Source of the DNA: Lytechinus variegatus
Lineage: Eukaryota; Echinodermata; Echinoidea; Temnopleuroida; Toxopneustidae
NCBI RefSeq assembly: GCF_018143015.1
Contig: NC_054743.1
Coordinates: 34,373,934 to 34,437,933 of the forward strand
Length of the DNA stretch: 64,000 nucleotides
Reading direction: 5' to 3'
The notes below the pieces were generated by a model that saw only the letters and a list, made by a program, of their open reading frames with translations, was not told the origin of the DNA and did no database searches. The position numbers and the translations under genes were made by a program. Shown in pieces: positions 1-10,902 of this stretch (its first letter is position 1; each line of letters opens with the position of its first letter).

Positions 1-735
1 ACATGTTTTTCATTAGTCTCTTACGTACCTCATAGTAACCAAAAGCGAAAAGAAATTCTATTAAATCTGCCAAGTAATTTAGAATTATCCTTCACGAAAC
101 ATGTTCTAAATCTGACTGAAAGAGCTAGATTTTTTAAAGTCTACAAAGATGATTGATTTTTGAAGCTCTATTTAACATTCATGTGGCTAACTCATAGGAA
201 ATTGATTGTAAACATTACCCTAATCCTTCTTCGATCTAATGAAGAATGAAATCCACAGGGAGGTATCCGAGGCTAACATTTAAGACGAATCCCCGAACCG
301 TTTTCTTTTAAAGCCTCTAAATTAAAATCAAGGAAAATAGGCATCGATTTTTCATTAGGAGTCACGCTGGTAACTACATGTATTTCGAAGTTTTCGTCAG
401 CCGGCCGAGCCGTTGTACGGTATAACACGATATGTAGTGGTCTGTTTGCAAGGCAGATGATATGATCTCATTCTCAATTCGTCTAACACCATCAAGGCTG
501 CTAAACCAAGTTGAGTCTCTTTTCAATTTGGCATAACTGTTTGGTCCAAGCATCACTTGGTTTTGAACTACTCCCTTCCTTTTTAATAGACTATAATGCA
601 TGTCAAATGAAAATTTGGTTTGAAAATAAATTTCAACACAATGAATTGATTATGTCTTATCCTCATGATATTGCGGTCAGATTTGTTCTATCTGTAGCGA
701 ATTTCACAAGAGGGCGTTTACATCGCAAATTAATG
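1..735. other. Left-edge stretch without recognisable gene
   Basis: AT-rich single-copy-looking DNA. Open frames at 374-601 (minus) and 511-909 (plus) are short, overlap on opposite strands and show no domain, so I treat them as chance. Nothing else recognised. Confidence 0.5.
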
Positions 736-744
736 GTCAGGTGG

Positions 745-820
745 ATGCACCGTGGCCACTTGGGTCGCTTGACTCTCCTTATGAAAGTCCGGGGTTCGAT
801 TCTGGACAGCACACCAATTT
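745..820 (+). repeat. tRNA-like relic or SINE head
   Basis: The stretch has a box-A-like TGGCCACTTGGG and a good box B (GGTTCGATTC) at tRNA-like spacing, followed by a short T-run. The T-stem pairs poorly and the anticodon stem is only four pairs, so this is more likely a tRNA-derived SINE head or tRNA pseudogene than a working tRNA. Confidence 0.35.
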
Positions 821-1034
821 TTCCCTTGAGCAAGAAAGTTCGTCGATGTGGTAGCTTTATCGTATATCGAAATCATCAAGAAAAAAAAGAATTTGTCAAG
901 TACTACTAGCGCGATGTATAAAAATGAATCAATAGGAAAAAACGGCCTTTTATGTAAAGCTAGAACTCAAGAGAAGGAGATAGGGTTGATCATCATGTTT
1001 GCTAATAACTATGAAAAAATATGTAAGTCTTATA

Positions 1035-1181
1035 CCTTGGTCACATTTGTTCTACGGCGGCCGTCTCGCGAGTCGAAAAAAGCCGTTTTAAACATTTTTT
1101 GTACCAGCTACATAAGGTGGTTTCAATAAAAATTAATAAAACGGCTGTTTTCGACTCGCCGTAGAACAAATATGACCAAAG
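1035..1181. mobile_element. Palindromic MITE (CCTTGGTCAC family), copy 1
   Basis: Inverted termini begin CCTTGGTCACATTTGTTCTA on the left and end with the complementary TAGAACAAATATGACCAAAG on the right. TA dinucleotides on both sides fit a TA target duplication (Tc1/mariner-type). The inner arms, GCGAGTCGAAAA and its complement, also pair. A second copy lies at 47,538-47,703. It has no coding capacity. Confidence 0.75.
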
Positions 1182-1263
1182 TATTACCGATACACAAGAG
1201 TCACTTTGAAATGTCGAATCAAAAGATAATTATAAATCGATCTTTTCAATGAAACCCATTCAG

Positions 1264-1339
1264 AGAAGAGGACAGAACGTATGAACAGAGTCAAGAAGAA
1301 GACGATGATGATGACTTCGAGGACATCAATTTGACCTGA
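1264..1339 (+). CDS. Possible terminal coding exon with acidic C-terminus
   Basis: An open frame after a CAG (possible splice acceptor ending at 1263) reads EEDRTYEQSQEEDDDDDFED followed by INLT and a TGA at 1337-1339. AATAAA follows at about 1497. An acidic D/E-rich tail ending in a hydrophobic patch is a common protein C-terminus, and no other part of the gene is in the window, so it would belong to a gene to the left. The acceptor has a weak pyrimidine tract. It could equally be a chance frame in a GATGAT-rich run. Confidence 0.25.
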
Positions 1340-1695
1340 CAGCAAACATGACCTCTGACCCCATAAATGGTCATTACTCTGATTCGGACAGATTCAGCGA
1401 TGACAATCGTTGAGTTGGCTAATGGCTACCGAACTATTTAGGTGTATTAAACATACCGGACAAAGGAGATAGATCATCATCGTCGTCGTCAAATTAAATA
1501 AAACCATACATTTCCTACCACAGCTAAAATGGTGTGAAAAGCATAAAATGTAAATCTTATTTAAAAATTTGAGTTGTGAATCGCATCCGAATTAAATAAA
1601 AAAAATTATCATTAAGATATAAACTCTCTCTGAACCCCCCCCCCCCCGTACACAGAATGAAGTTTTGTTTGCTATAATGACACTGACCATGTATT

Positions 1696-2083
1696 TTTTT
1701 TTTTTAATAATAATAATAATAATAGTACATTTCTTAAATACGCATAACACCTACAGGTCTCTATGCGCAAGTGACTAAATCAAACATTCTGAAAAAGGTG
1801 GGTTTTTAATTGAACTTTGAATTTCTCAAGCTGGGTAATATTTCTTAATGTCGATGGAAGAGAATTCCATTGTGCTGGTGCAGCTTTCTGGAAAGCCCGA
1901 TCCCCATATGATTTGGTCTTGACAGTAATTTCAGAGAGAAGATTTTGTGAGCCAGAACGGAGATTACGCTTAGGTTTATGAATCTGGACAAGTTCTTGAA
2001 GATAAGCAGGGGCAATACCATGAATACATTTGAATGTTATTATGAGAAGTTTATATTTGATCCTTGATCGAATGGGTAGCTAG
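1696..2083 (-). mobile_element. CR1/L2-like LINE, 5'-truncated 3' end
   Basis: On the minus strand, from about 2076 to a TGA at 1780-1782, the sequence encodes the end of a non-LTR retrotransposon ORF2. It reads FKCIHGIAPAYLQELV, then LRSGSQNLL, YGDRAF, QWNSLPSTLRNI and finally FKVQLKTHLF. This order (hGlaPaYL, GdRaF, WNsLP, FKxxLKTxLF) is the C-terminal signature of CR1/L2-type reverse transcriptase ORFs. A short 3' UTR ends in a TATTATTATT tail at 1708-1723, as CR1/L2 copies often do. It is a dead-on-arrival retrocopy of about 0.4 kb. There is no methionine start because the copy is 5' truncated. Confidence 0.85.
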
Positions 2084-2488
2084 TTTTTTTTTTAATTTCT
2101 TAGGTCAGAGTAAAAGTTTTATTTTTCGTCACCGCTTTATTCAATACCTTTTAAACAATAAACCGAAGTAGCATTCCCCGGAATCTCAAATATTCTCAAG
2201 TCACGGAGGGGGCTTCTGGAGTTAACGAAAGATTTTTTCCGATCGTATCTCTCTAGCCAATTTTTCAACACCACATTCGAAAAACAAATTTGATTAAACA
2301 GACAGGGAGGTAGCGAAGTATGCAGTGAATGATATGATTTATCAAATACAATGAGAAAATGGAATAATAAATGGGCAGTACAGGCAAGGCTGAGTGATGT
2401 ACAAAATCGGAGGGAGAAAAAGGGTTTGGAAACTCGTTCGTTTGGCGAGGAGATGCTATAGAGATGGCATCCAACAAGCATGAAGGAA

Positions 2489-2685
2489 CACTCTAAAATC
2501 AACATTTGAAAGGTTGGAGGAGTGACAACATTTTCCAAATGTTACATCCAACCTTGTATAAAGCTGAATACAACATTTTAAATGTTGGGTAGAACCATTT
2601 AAAATGATAAATGCAACATTTAGAAAACGTTGTCACTCCTCCAACCTTTCAAATGTTTAGGTAACATTTCCTTTTTTTTAGAGTG
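2489..2685. mobile_element. Palindromic MITE (CACTCTAAAA ends)
   Basis: The 197-bp element starts CACTCTAAAATCAACATTTG and ends with TTTTTTTTAGAGTG. Inner arms (AAGGTTGGAGGAGTGACAAC and its complement) pair over about 40 bp, and AACATTT motifs recur. No clear target duplication. The termini resemble those at 53,389-53,622. Confidence 0.7.
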
Positions 2686-2719
2686 AAGAAAGTCAGAATA
2701 TAATGACGAAATAAATCCT

Positions 2720-3017
2720 TGGGTCTGTATTATGAACTCGGGATTAAATTAAACTCTGGTTGAAAGTTGTGGTTTAACTATGGCCTTGCAAATTGTGGCA
2801 CTTTTTTGACGAAAAACATTCTCGATTTACCAGCCCATCTGTTACTCAGGTCTTTCCTATAACTACCTGGGAATAACAACTGAATCAGTTTTCTTCAACA
2901 TGAACTGCTGGTGAAAGAGCAGTTAACTAACATTTTCGGATTCCCATAATTTTAGCACAGAGTTAGAATAGGGAGTTGGACCACGGCCTAAGTTAACCCT
3001 TATTCCAGAATACGGCC
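2720..3017. mobile_element. MITE with GGCCGTATTCTGGA-type termini
   Basis: The left end GGGTCTGTATTATGAACTC and the right end CCAGAATACGGCC form degenerate inverted termini. They are related to the better-preserved element at 59,804-60,093. No coding capacity. Confidence 0.5.
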
Positions 3018-3029
3018 TTGGAAATTGAT

Positions 3030-3815
3030 ATAAAAGGAGGATTTTGCAAATTATGCCCCCAAAAAAAAATATATATATATATATATTCCTGTTACTCTAT
3101 TTCTTTTTTTTGGGGGGGGGTCTTCAAAACCAACGTAACATCAGCATGAACTGATGAACAGAGTGGATTATCGGTGTGGGGATGTAATGGAAGACGAATC
3201 CTGAATAAGCTTATCTCAGTGTTGTAAGTTTTGTAGGGATATATAGAGTAAGAAGTTTTATCCCCCTCCTTCTGATTTCTATATTTTTCCTTTTGGGGGG
3301 CAAATCAATTTGCAGGTTCACTGGCTATTTACAGAGGAAAGAATTTTTGATTATTTCTTTAGAATTGAATTTTCTAAAAGAGACGAACATGATAAATCAC
3401 AATCTTGTGTGGCGTGAGGATCAAATTACCGATATATTTCAACAAGCCGTCATCGGTGATTATTCCAAAAGAAGATTAATCTTCTTTTAATATGACGACC
3501 ACGATGAAGTCTAATGTCCGTCTTTGAATCTATATTCTGCCATGGGACGCACTGGAGAGATCGCCGAGATAACATTCCGGGTAAGAAATAACCCGTATGC
3601 GATTGATGACGTAGCGCCTAACGACGTGCATCCATGGACACGAGATGCGGACCTCTAACGAGCACTATGCGATGATTTATACCATGATTACCATGGTGAA
3701 AGTTCTTGTTTCAAACTCAGGTCGAAATTGGGATAGGAGGCCATTGGTCTTTGACTTTGACCTGCTTTACCATGGAATGCACTTCGCCTATAGGTCTCTT
3801 GCTTACTTATAGGCC
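3030..3815. other. No recognisable content
   Basis: A short (AT)n run at 3069-3086 and G/C homopolymers. The 65-codon frame at 3293-3490 has no features. Nothing else seen. Confidence 0.5.
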
Positions 3816-3823
3816 TACACTCG

Positions 3824-4083
3824 AAAAACTTTGATGTTAAACGGACACACTTAAAAAAACATCGGTGTTAGTTCAACACCAGCTTGGTATCTATTATCGG
3901 TCTACACCAGAGAGGCGTTGAAACAACACCAGTTAAGAATCTAACCGATATTGACTAACCAGTGTTTCTTAAATGCCAAATTTGTGTTAGCCTAACGCCA
4001 AACTGGTGTTGTTTCACACCTCTCTTGTGTGGACCGATATAGATACCAGGCTGGTGTTAAATTAACACCGGCGTTTTTGCAGT
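3824..4083. mobile_element. Foldback element rich in GGTGTT/AACACC
   Basis: The left arm (3824-3936) and right arm (about 4000-4083) are inverted copies. CGGTGTTAGTTCAACACCAG and TATCGGTCTACACCAGAGAG on the left pair with the matching right-hand segments. The same GGTGTT vocabulary continues to about 4240. Related in composition, not clearly in sequence, to the elements at 7476-8018 and 35,288-35,523. Confidence 0.65.
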
Positions 4084-4781
4084 GCACCAGTTGTTATCCG
4101 TTGAAGACTGTAAGGCCACAAGGTGTTAAGATTACACCATAGAGTGTTAACAGATCAATCAGTATTAAAAGACCAATCGAGATGGTGTAATATTACCATC
4201 GAGTGTTGAACGAACACCACGAATTTACCACCGGTGTAAGACGACCGAAGTGGTCCTCTGCTATTAAACCCTCATCGGATAAGACCAAACAGTTTTTGAC
4301 GTGTAGAACGGAGGAAGGTCGGGATGCACCGTTTCTGCGATTTCAAATTTGAAATATGTCACTCCCACCATTTGTATGTATTGTTTTTACTCTGGTTGAC
4401 ATGCTAGTATAATAAATTAAAAGTCCAGTTATTATGGTACTTAAACTTCAATATTATGTTTATTTTAAGGAAGAGATTAAGAGCAAAAGGGTGCAAAGGG
4501 GAGTTCGCAGTCTATTGTCTTCTCGTCAATCTAAAATTTTGTTTATATTAGAAAGAAAAAAAATCGACTTGATGCTTAAAAATGGAATGCATTCCGCTTG
4601 AAATTTTATCAAAACATGTTACCTAATCAGCAATCTTTCATCAATATTTTCAGACCCGATTATTCGGTTGTTTGATGCCCCCTCCCAGCTTTATCTATTC
4701 CCATACCAATATGATAATATTTTGTGATCGAGGAATTGTTAAAATGCTAGGGTAATATAGATCAATTAATATCTTGGCGTA

Positions 4782-4981
4782 CACGCTTAAGAATGTTGGG
4801 CAACATACTGTCCACACAACAATAATTGGTTAAAACTTTATCCAATTCTGGGTAGTTAGAGTTGTATAGATTTTCTAACCAATTGTTGTGTGGACAGATT
4901 TATGGATAGATTGGATAGATTGATTTTTGGATAGATTGTTGGATAGATTTTTTAACCAATTGTTGGCCAAACATTTTGTAG
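4782..4981. mobile_element. Palindromic MITE (TGTTGGGCAACATACTGTCC family), copy 1
   Basis: Left terminus ACGCTTAAGAATGTTGGGCA and inner arm CTGTCCACACAACAAT match the complementary arm CCAATTGTTGTGTGGACAG. The right half is disturbed by a short GGATAGATT minisatellite at 4902-4950. A cleaner copy lies at 47,253-47,442. Confidence 0.7.
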
Positions 4982-4989
4982 ACGGCATC

Positions 4990-7000
4990 ACCTATATCAT
5001 CCAGGGTCCCCACCCAGGGGCGCTTCGCTCGATCACATAATGGAGAATTACACCCAACGGGTCTCATGAACAGATCGCACACAGTACAAGGATGAGTCAT
5101 ATTTTTCTTATTCTCGCAGAAACCCATTATTTTACATTTTGTTGACGGTTCGTATTAACCCAAATAGATATTGTTGATCTTTCCCCCAAATGACAGCTTT
5201 TCGGTACAACTCTTAATGTGGGCCTACTCGAACAAACTTATCCAAATATCGCCATCATTTCCGGTCAACTGAAATTACATCTCATTACTTTATACAAATT
5301 AGTACCACTTGATGTGCGTTTATAAACAGATAAAAGCATTTCTAGAATGCTATTTCAAAGAACAGAATGGAATTATATCTTATTATTGTTGTGTGATTGG
5401 TGAAAAGGAATCACGTGATTATGGTTTTCTACATTTGCTGATGTCTCAAAACGGTTAACAGCTTTGATAAACAGTCGCCACTGGCTCTTGCCCCCCCCCC
5501 CAAAAAAAAAAAATCACTAACAAGAAAAAGAGAAAGTGAAAGGGATAATGGTGAAATATATCATTTTCTGAATTCTATGTCAAAATCTATCACAAACTTG
5601 GATTTTTGTACTAAAAGGTGTCAGAATTTTTGCTCAGTCGTTTCGCTCGCTTGCAACTTTTTTTACATCAATATTTTACGCGTTACGCTGTATTAAGTCC
5701 CCTCAATTTTTTTTTGCTCATTAGGCCACTGCAGTGTCCCAAATACTTTCTATTATATATCTTATATGCACACAATTTTCAGTCTTAATAAGATATTACA
5801 TGTATTTGATGCAAAAAGACAACGAGTGTAAGGTAGGCCTAAGTATGACAAAACAAATAAGATGATACTTGTTGGTTTATCCATATTAAGATGTTGGGAG
5901 AATGGGCGTGATGCTGTCTATTCCCTTCTACTAGTATCCCTTGATTCCACATTTCTACTGTTAAATTACCATCCCATATGTCCATATATACCCTCTCAAT
6001 ACGTTATGATTAAATCTCTTTCATAAATAGATCAATTTTTATTATTTGATTGGCAGCCAATCGCACTGACATACCACGTCGGTCCATGTTATTTCTATGC
6101 TATCTACTTGAGCATGATAAATAACATATCTCGGATGAAAGAACTAGCATAGTACATGGAACCTGCCCGGTCGCACGCTTTGTCAAACTAAACATCCTTC
6201 TCCATTTATAGCCAACCTTCCATCTCCATTCACCTCCCCAAATGAAACTTCCACTTACAAAAAGGGCGGGAAAGAAGCCCAGCTTACAATTTGTTGTTGA
6301 CTTTACGAGCTTAAAGCCCCCCTCTTTAACTCCCCCTTGTGCGCGTCGCTTGCGATATTACTCGATCCGTTGATCGTGAATGCGCTATTTATCTCGCGCG
6401 AACGCGCACGCACAGAGCGCCTTTGTTTGCCCTGTCATTCAAAATAACTCCCCGAGGGTGTGCATAAACATTTTCATTACTTCCATTCTTTACACATAAA
6501 CAAGGATATGTGAGCGCCATTATTAGTTTTCCCATCTTGAGATAACAGAGCGACGGAAGCCTGCTATTACAGGCGATGCTTTGAATGGGAGATCGACGGC
6601 GATTTTCACACGGACGCATACAACTTAGGAGGAGCACAAAGTTAGAATGAAAATATTAGACTTGAAAAAGATGAAAATAATGACAACAATTTTTCTTTTG
6701 TCATCTGGGAAATGGTTATATCGCACGTACACCCAAAAGTCATTTCAGTGAGGGCAAAAGGATTAGAAATTCCGGTTATTATATTTGTTGGTTTAGAATA
6801 ACTCAGACTTGGAGTAATAATGATCTCTAACATTCAATAATTCAGCTTTGAAATAATCACATTCCGCGCATCTTTGTAATTCCTCTTCTAAAAAGGAAGA
6901 ATCGGAGTAAAAAAAAATTGAGAAAGAGATGATGATCATTATTGGAGACTAATTATATTTCATTAGGCTTCAAAACAAATACAAAAAGCGGCATCACCAA
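4990..7000. other. Long stretch without recognised gene
   Basis: Mostly AT-rich intergenic-like DNA with a C/A homopolymer pair near 5490, a weak inverted repeat around 6084-6168 and a more GC-rich patch at 6330-6420. Minus-strand frames at 4900-5127, 6389-6637 and 6642-6833 show no recognisable domains. Confidence 0.5.
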
Positions 7001-7008
7001 ATAAAATA

Positions 7009-7080
7009 GGCACTGCCCGGATTTGAACCGGGGATCTCCTGTTTACTAGACAGGCGCTTTAACCGCTAAGCCACAGCGCC
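7009..7080 (-). tRNA. tRNA-Thr-AGT: tRNA-Thr (anticodon AGT)
   Basis: First (3'-most) member of the cluster. On the minus strand the 72-nt gene folds as a standard cloverleaf. Its parts are a 7-bp acceptor GGCGCTG/CAGTGCC with a G4-U69 wobble, D-arm GCTT..AAGC, anticodon arm CCTGT-CTAGTAA-ACAGG (anticodon AGT at plus 7045-7047), a 5-nt variable loop and T-arm CCCGG-TTCAAAT-CCGGG. It resembles vertebrate cytosolic tRNA-Thr closely through the D and anticodon arms. The A34 would be edited to inosine to read ACU/ACC. Boxes A and B are internal promoters for RNA polymerase III, and a T4 terminator lies at 7003-7006. Confidence 0.97.
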
Positions 7081-7475
7081 GCTACGAATGTAAGTGTTGA
7101 TAATAAACTAAATCAGTGCCAGCAGTAAACATGAAATGAATTGGGACTATCAGACTATTGGGACTGTAAATTGTGAAAAAAAATCATTTTTTTAAATATT
7201 ATTTCATTTCCATTTTCGTACATCTATGATCATTTATGACAAGTTGATGTTGTATGAATTCATATTTAATGTTGTGAAACGGAAGTAATAATTGTATCTG
7301 TGAATGAATGAAGGTAAGAATGAATGAATGAATGAATGAAATTTCGATCATGAAAATTTAGTAAATTGTCACTTAATTACCATTTGGACTCATCCCACAC
7401 GGTGCAATCCTTATTCATATACTTATACAACCATTTCGTCTACTTACCCTTTGGTCTAATGTCAACTTAATAATA

Positions 7476-8018
7476 CACAGCAAAAACTGTGGTGTTAACC
7501 GGTGTACATAGAGGACCACACCAATTATTCAACACCGGTGTTAAATTGGTGGTGTTAGTTTTACACCTATAGGTGTTATTTAAACACCCTTGGTTGTTAC
7601 ATTTACACTCTTTGGTGCTATGTTCAATCCTTAGGGCAGAGGTTCTCAAACTACGGCCCGCGGGCCGGATCCGGCCCTTGGAGCTCCTCAATCCGGCCCG
7701 CGATACCCTTCTGGGTTTTTTAAAATAATTTTTAAGTCACAATATGAAACATAGCTCAATATGATTACATTGGGTATCCATGTTAGACCTAACCATAATA
7801 AAAGTAATGACAGTCAAAACATATGAAACTGTTAAAAATTTGTTGGATTGATTGTATCCACTTCACCCTGGCCCTTTCAGGTTTACTTGGAGTCTAATCT
7901 GGCCCTTCAAAGAACAAGTTTGAGAACCCATGCCTTAGGGTGTAATTTCAACACCTCAGGGTGTTGTCCTCTATTAACACCAATTGGTGTCAGTTTTAAC
8001 ACCACAGTTTTTACGGTG
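7476..8018. mobile_element. Foldback MITE (CACAGCAAAAACTGTGGTG family) with hAT insertion
   Basis: Termini CACAGCAAAAACTGTGGTGT and ACACCACAGTTTTTACGGTG are inverted. The interior is a series of GGTGTT/AACACC words. After removing the inserted hAT and one duplication copy it is about 239 bp, the length of its paralogue at 35,288-35,523. A degraded third copy is near 51,605-51,808. Confidence 0.8.
7637..7932. mobile_element. Non-autonomous hAT element, 296 bp
   Basis: It starts CAGAGGTTCTCAAACTACGG and ends AGTTTGAGAACCCATG, terminal inverted repeats of the hAT type (CAGNGGTTCTCAAAC). It is flanked by a perfect 8-bp target duplication CCTTAGGG at 7629-7636 and 7933-7940, as hAT transposases make. 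A GGCCCGCGGGCCGGATCCGG palindrome follows the left end. No transposase. Confidence 0.92.
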
Positions 8019-8344
8019 CACCGTCTAGTCTTTGGTAAAATAAAAACTGTTTATGAACAAAATTGACGAGGTGAAACTAGATTTGGTGGTTATTAGACCG
8101 AGTCTAGTGACGATCAAACGGCAATTAGACCAAATCGATGATAGACCAAATGAGTTTAGCCCATTATAGTATATAGTCAGTATCTGAATAGTAGACCAAC
8201 TGCTTATAGATAAACGAATGCAAACCAACAATTTATGGGCTTACCCAGGGGCGGAACCAGGATTTAAAAAAAATCATCAAGTACAATTCAAATCCATATT
8301 GTTTTCATAAAAATGAAAGAAAATGAACTACCCCGAGAAAAAAA

Positions 8345-8416
8345 GGCACTGCCCGGATTTGAACCGGGGATCTCCTGTTTACAAGACAGGCGCTTTAACC
8401 GCTAAGCCACAGCGCC
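8345..8416 (-). tRNA. tRNA-Thr-TGT: tRNA-Thr (anticodon TGT)
   Basis: Same 72-nt cloverleaf as the AGT genes but with loop CTTGTAA, giving anticodon TGT (reads ACA/ACG). The acceptor has the G4-U69 wobble. A T7 terminator directly abuts the 3' end (plus 8338-8344). Confidence 0.97.
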
Positions 8417-8982
8417 ACTTCTTTTAGTAAGTTGGAAATAACTTAATTGAATTAATGACTTTAAAGACGGTTGAACTTTTTTGTTTCCTTTATTTCCATT
8501 TCGACAAAAAAAGTAGAATTTAGATTCATTCTAACGAAATTTTCGATCATGATAGTCATGATAGTTATGGGCTTTTCTAACCCAAGTTAGCAATAATCTA
8601 TGAATACAAAACATATACTCAGGAACATAAATTGTGAAGTCTTTTTCTAACAGTCCATATGATCAATGTTACTACCTGATGTTGGCGATTACATGTGATA
8701 CTTTTTTCATTTCATATTTTATCAATTTTACCATATGTTTTTAATGGACAAAACGAAAGTTAATCAAGAGAGGGAGAGAGAGAGAAATAAACTCCTCACC
8801 GCATCACGTTTATTTCAAATGAATTTCTCCAAACGGTTGTCAATAATAAAACTTAAGCTTTTAAAAAAACGGTGAAGCCAATTTACATTGCGCTGAGGGA
8901 AGAGGAGGGAACGAGGAGTGAGAAGGGGTGAAAGAAAAGTGAAAGAGAAAGAGAGCGAGAAAGAGAGGAGGAAAAAAAGAAA

Positions 8983-9054
8983 GGCACTGCCCGGATTTGA
9001 ACCAGGGATCTCCTGTTTACAAGACAGGCGCTTTAACCGCTAAGCCACAGCGCC
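8983..9054 (-). tRNA. tRNA-Thr-TGT: tRNA-Thr (anticodon TGT)
   Basis: Anticodon TGT. The T-stem has one G-U pair (CCAGG on the plus strand instead of CCGGG). T7 terminator at 8972-8978. The 5' flank GATGCGATTGGAAA is shared with the genes at 11,452 and 13,243 (spacer class B), and all three carry the same T-stem variant. They are therefore direct duplicates. Confidence 0.96.
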
Positions 9055-9636
9055 GATGCGATTGGAAAAGCTCATAATTATTTAGTTAAATTAATGAATT
9101 TAACAAGGGTTGAACGTTGATTTTTCAAATATGTACTCTTTGATTAATTTCCAAATCTACAAAAAATAGAAATTATACGGATTAATTTTAATGAACTTTT
9201 GATCATGACAATTTTGTAATAATTTATTTATACTGAACTTTCTTAGGGGCACTTTTTAGTTTTGAAGTCTTTATTTAAAAACAGTTCACTTGATCAATGT
9301 TACTGCCTGAAACTGGCTATTATATACATGTGATTTCTTTCCTCATTTTACATCAATAAACACTTTATATGTTTTTTTTAATAAATGGAAAACGGAATTC
9401 AATCGAATAAAATAAGGGAAATCAATTGAATTTCCCATTGCATCACGTGAATTTTATTACTTTTATTTTATTCCTCCAAAAAATAGTTGTGAAATATTCA
9501 AACAGAAAAAAATACAATATGCTTATTCCGCTGAAAGGGGAGGGAGGGGACTCGGAAAGAGAGGGGGGGGGGGATGAGAACAAAAGTGAAGGAAAGATAG
9601 AGAGAGAGAGGGGGGGGAGAGGACGAAATAAAAAAA

Positions 9637-9708
9637 GGCACTGCCCGGATTTGAACCGGGGATCTCCTGTTTACGAGACAGGCGCTTTAACCCCTAAGCC
9701 ACAGCGCC
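9637..9708 (-). tRNA. tRNA-Thr-CGT: tRNA-Thr (anticodon CGT), the only CGT copy
   Basis: The loop CTCGTAA gives anticodon CGT, reading ACG only. It also has a C-to-G change in the D-loop (TTAGGGGTTAA) not seen elsewhere in the cluster. All stems pair, and a T7 terminator abuts the 3' end (9630-9636). The flanks match the TGT genes at 12,107 and 15,816 (class C), so it is a diverged member of that subfamily with one anticodon substitution. Confidence 0.95.
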
Positions 9709-10055
9709 GCTGCGACTGTGAACGTAAGTTATTACTTAAAAAAATAACATTGAATGGAACAGGATTTTTTGTCAAATTCAAAATCATTTCTTAATCTCCA
9801 TACTGATAAATAACTAGAAATCAATTTAATTTCTTTTTGAAATTTCGATAATGACAACCCATGGACTTATCCAACTTGATACAAGCAGTTCAGTTTCCAT
9901 TCGTGGTTTCAGTTCGATGCAAGAAGTCCATTTGATTATTCACCAGATTGACTTTGTACCTGTTGTATTAATTACATACATACAGTCATATTTTTATTTT
10001 TTTATTTTCATTTTTCATTATCCAACCTTTTAAATACGACAAAAGTATGTAGGGC

Positions 10056-10256
10056 CAGTGGCGTATCTAGGAAGGGGGACATCTGGCCCTTCCCCACCCG
10101 CCCTTTGAGAGGCACAAACAAATCGCAAGTGGACTTTTTTTTTTGCTTGGAACAAAATGACCTAGATTAGGTCGTGATTTGTTTTGTGTGTGCTTGTCAA
10201 AATGTTCCTGTATATCCCCCTACATTTTTTCGTTGAAAATCCTGGATCCGCCATGG
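10056..10256. mobile_element. hAT-like MITE (CAGTGGCGTATCTAGG ends), copy 1
   Basis: The left end is CAGTGGCGTATCTAGGAAGG and the right end CCTGGATCCGCCATGG, degenerate inverted termini typical of short hAT-like elements. The same element at the same place in the spacer occurs at 12,476, 14,889 and 16,207. It therefore inserted before these class C spacers were duplicated. Confidence 0.7.
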
Positions 10257-10523
10257 ATATATATATAGGCTTATATTTTCTGTTAAAAAATGGAGATTAA
10301 ACTAATCGGAATGAGAACTATGAAATTAAGAACAATTAATTTTGTTGTCTTGACTGTAGTGCACATAATTACTCTTCCCCCAAACAAGTCACTTAACTAT
10401 TCCAAATTAAGATGAATAAATGAGCAGTTGAAAAAACAATAGTATCTACGTGGAAATTAAGCTGAGGGGAAAAGAGAGAGAAAAGAAGAGAAGGGGGGTC
10501 GAAGTCTAAAATAAGAATGAAAA

Positions 10524-10595
10524 GGCACTGCCCGGATTTGAACCGGGGATCTCCTGTTTACTAGACAGGCGCTTTAACCGCTAAGCCACAGCGCC
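10524..10595 (-). tRNA. tRNA-Thr-AGT: tRNA-Thr (anticodon AGT)
   Basis: Anticodon AGT, canonical cloverleaf with the G4-U69 wobble, T4 at 10,520-10,523. The 5' flank ACTTCTTTTGCGTAAG is class A, as in the next two genes. Confidence 0.97.
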
Positions 10596-10830
10596 ACTTC
10601 TTTTGCGTAAGTTTAAAATTACTTAATGGAATTAATGAACTTAGATTTTCAAATATGAAGTCTTTGCTTTTTTTTCATATCAGCAAAAGCTATAAATTAT
10701 ATTAATTGTTAATAACATTTTCATGATGAGTTACTCATCCCTAAAACAAGTCGTTTAAATATTCAAAATTAAAATGAATTTTAACAAGCATTTAAAACAA
10801 TGAGATCGAAAGACAAAATAAGACTAAATA

Positions 10831-10902
10831 GGCACTGCCCGGATTTGAACCGGGGATCTCCTGTTTACTAGACAGGCGCTTTAACCGCTAAGCCACAGCG
10901 CC
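10831..10902 (-). tRNA. tRNA-Thr-AGT: tRNA-Thr (anticodon AGT)
   Basis: Anticodon AGT, canonical fold. The nearest T4 is about 12 nt past the 3' end (10,815-10,818), so the precursor trailer would be longer. Class A flank. Its spacer is almost identical to that of the gene at 11,150, 319 bp away. Confidence 0.97.

Larger units (their letters stand above)
7415..8235. mobile_element. Foldback element (TTCGTCTA/TTGGTCTAAT family), split by nested insertions
   Basis: Left arm words (AACCATTTCGTCTAC, CCTTTGGTCTAATG) at 7428-7470 and right arm words (GCAATTAGACCAAATCGATG, ATAGACCAAATGAG) at about 8080-8232 match the family seen whole at 28,870-29,294, 40,242-40,573 and 60,366-60,690. The 7476-8018 element sits between the arms. 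The arms are degraded. Confidence 0.45.

Noticed and set aside
9426-9794. Frames containing CPDLNRGSPVYETGALT
   Set aside because: This peptide is the antisense read-through of the tRNA-Thr genes and recurs wherever a tRNA lies in frame (for example 15,728 and 24,064).
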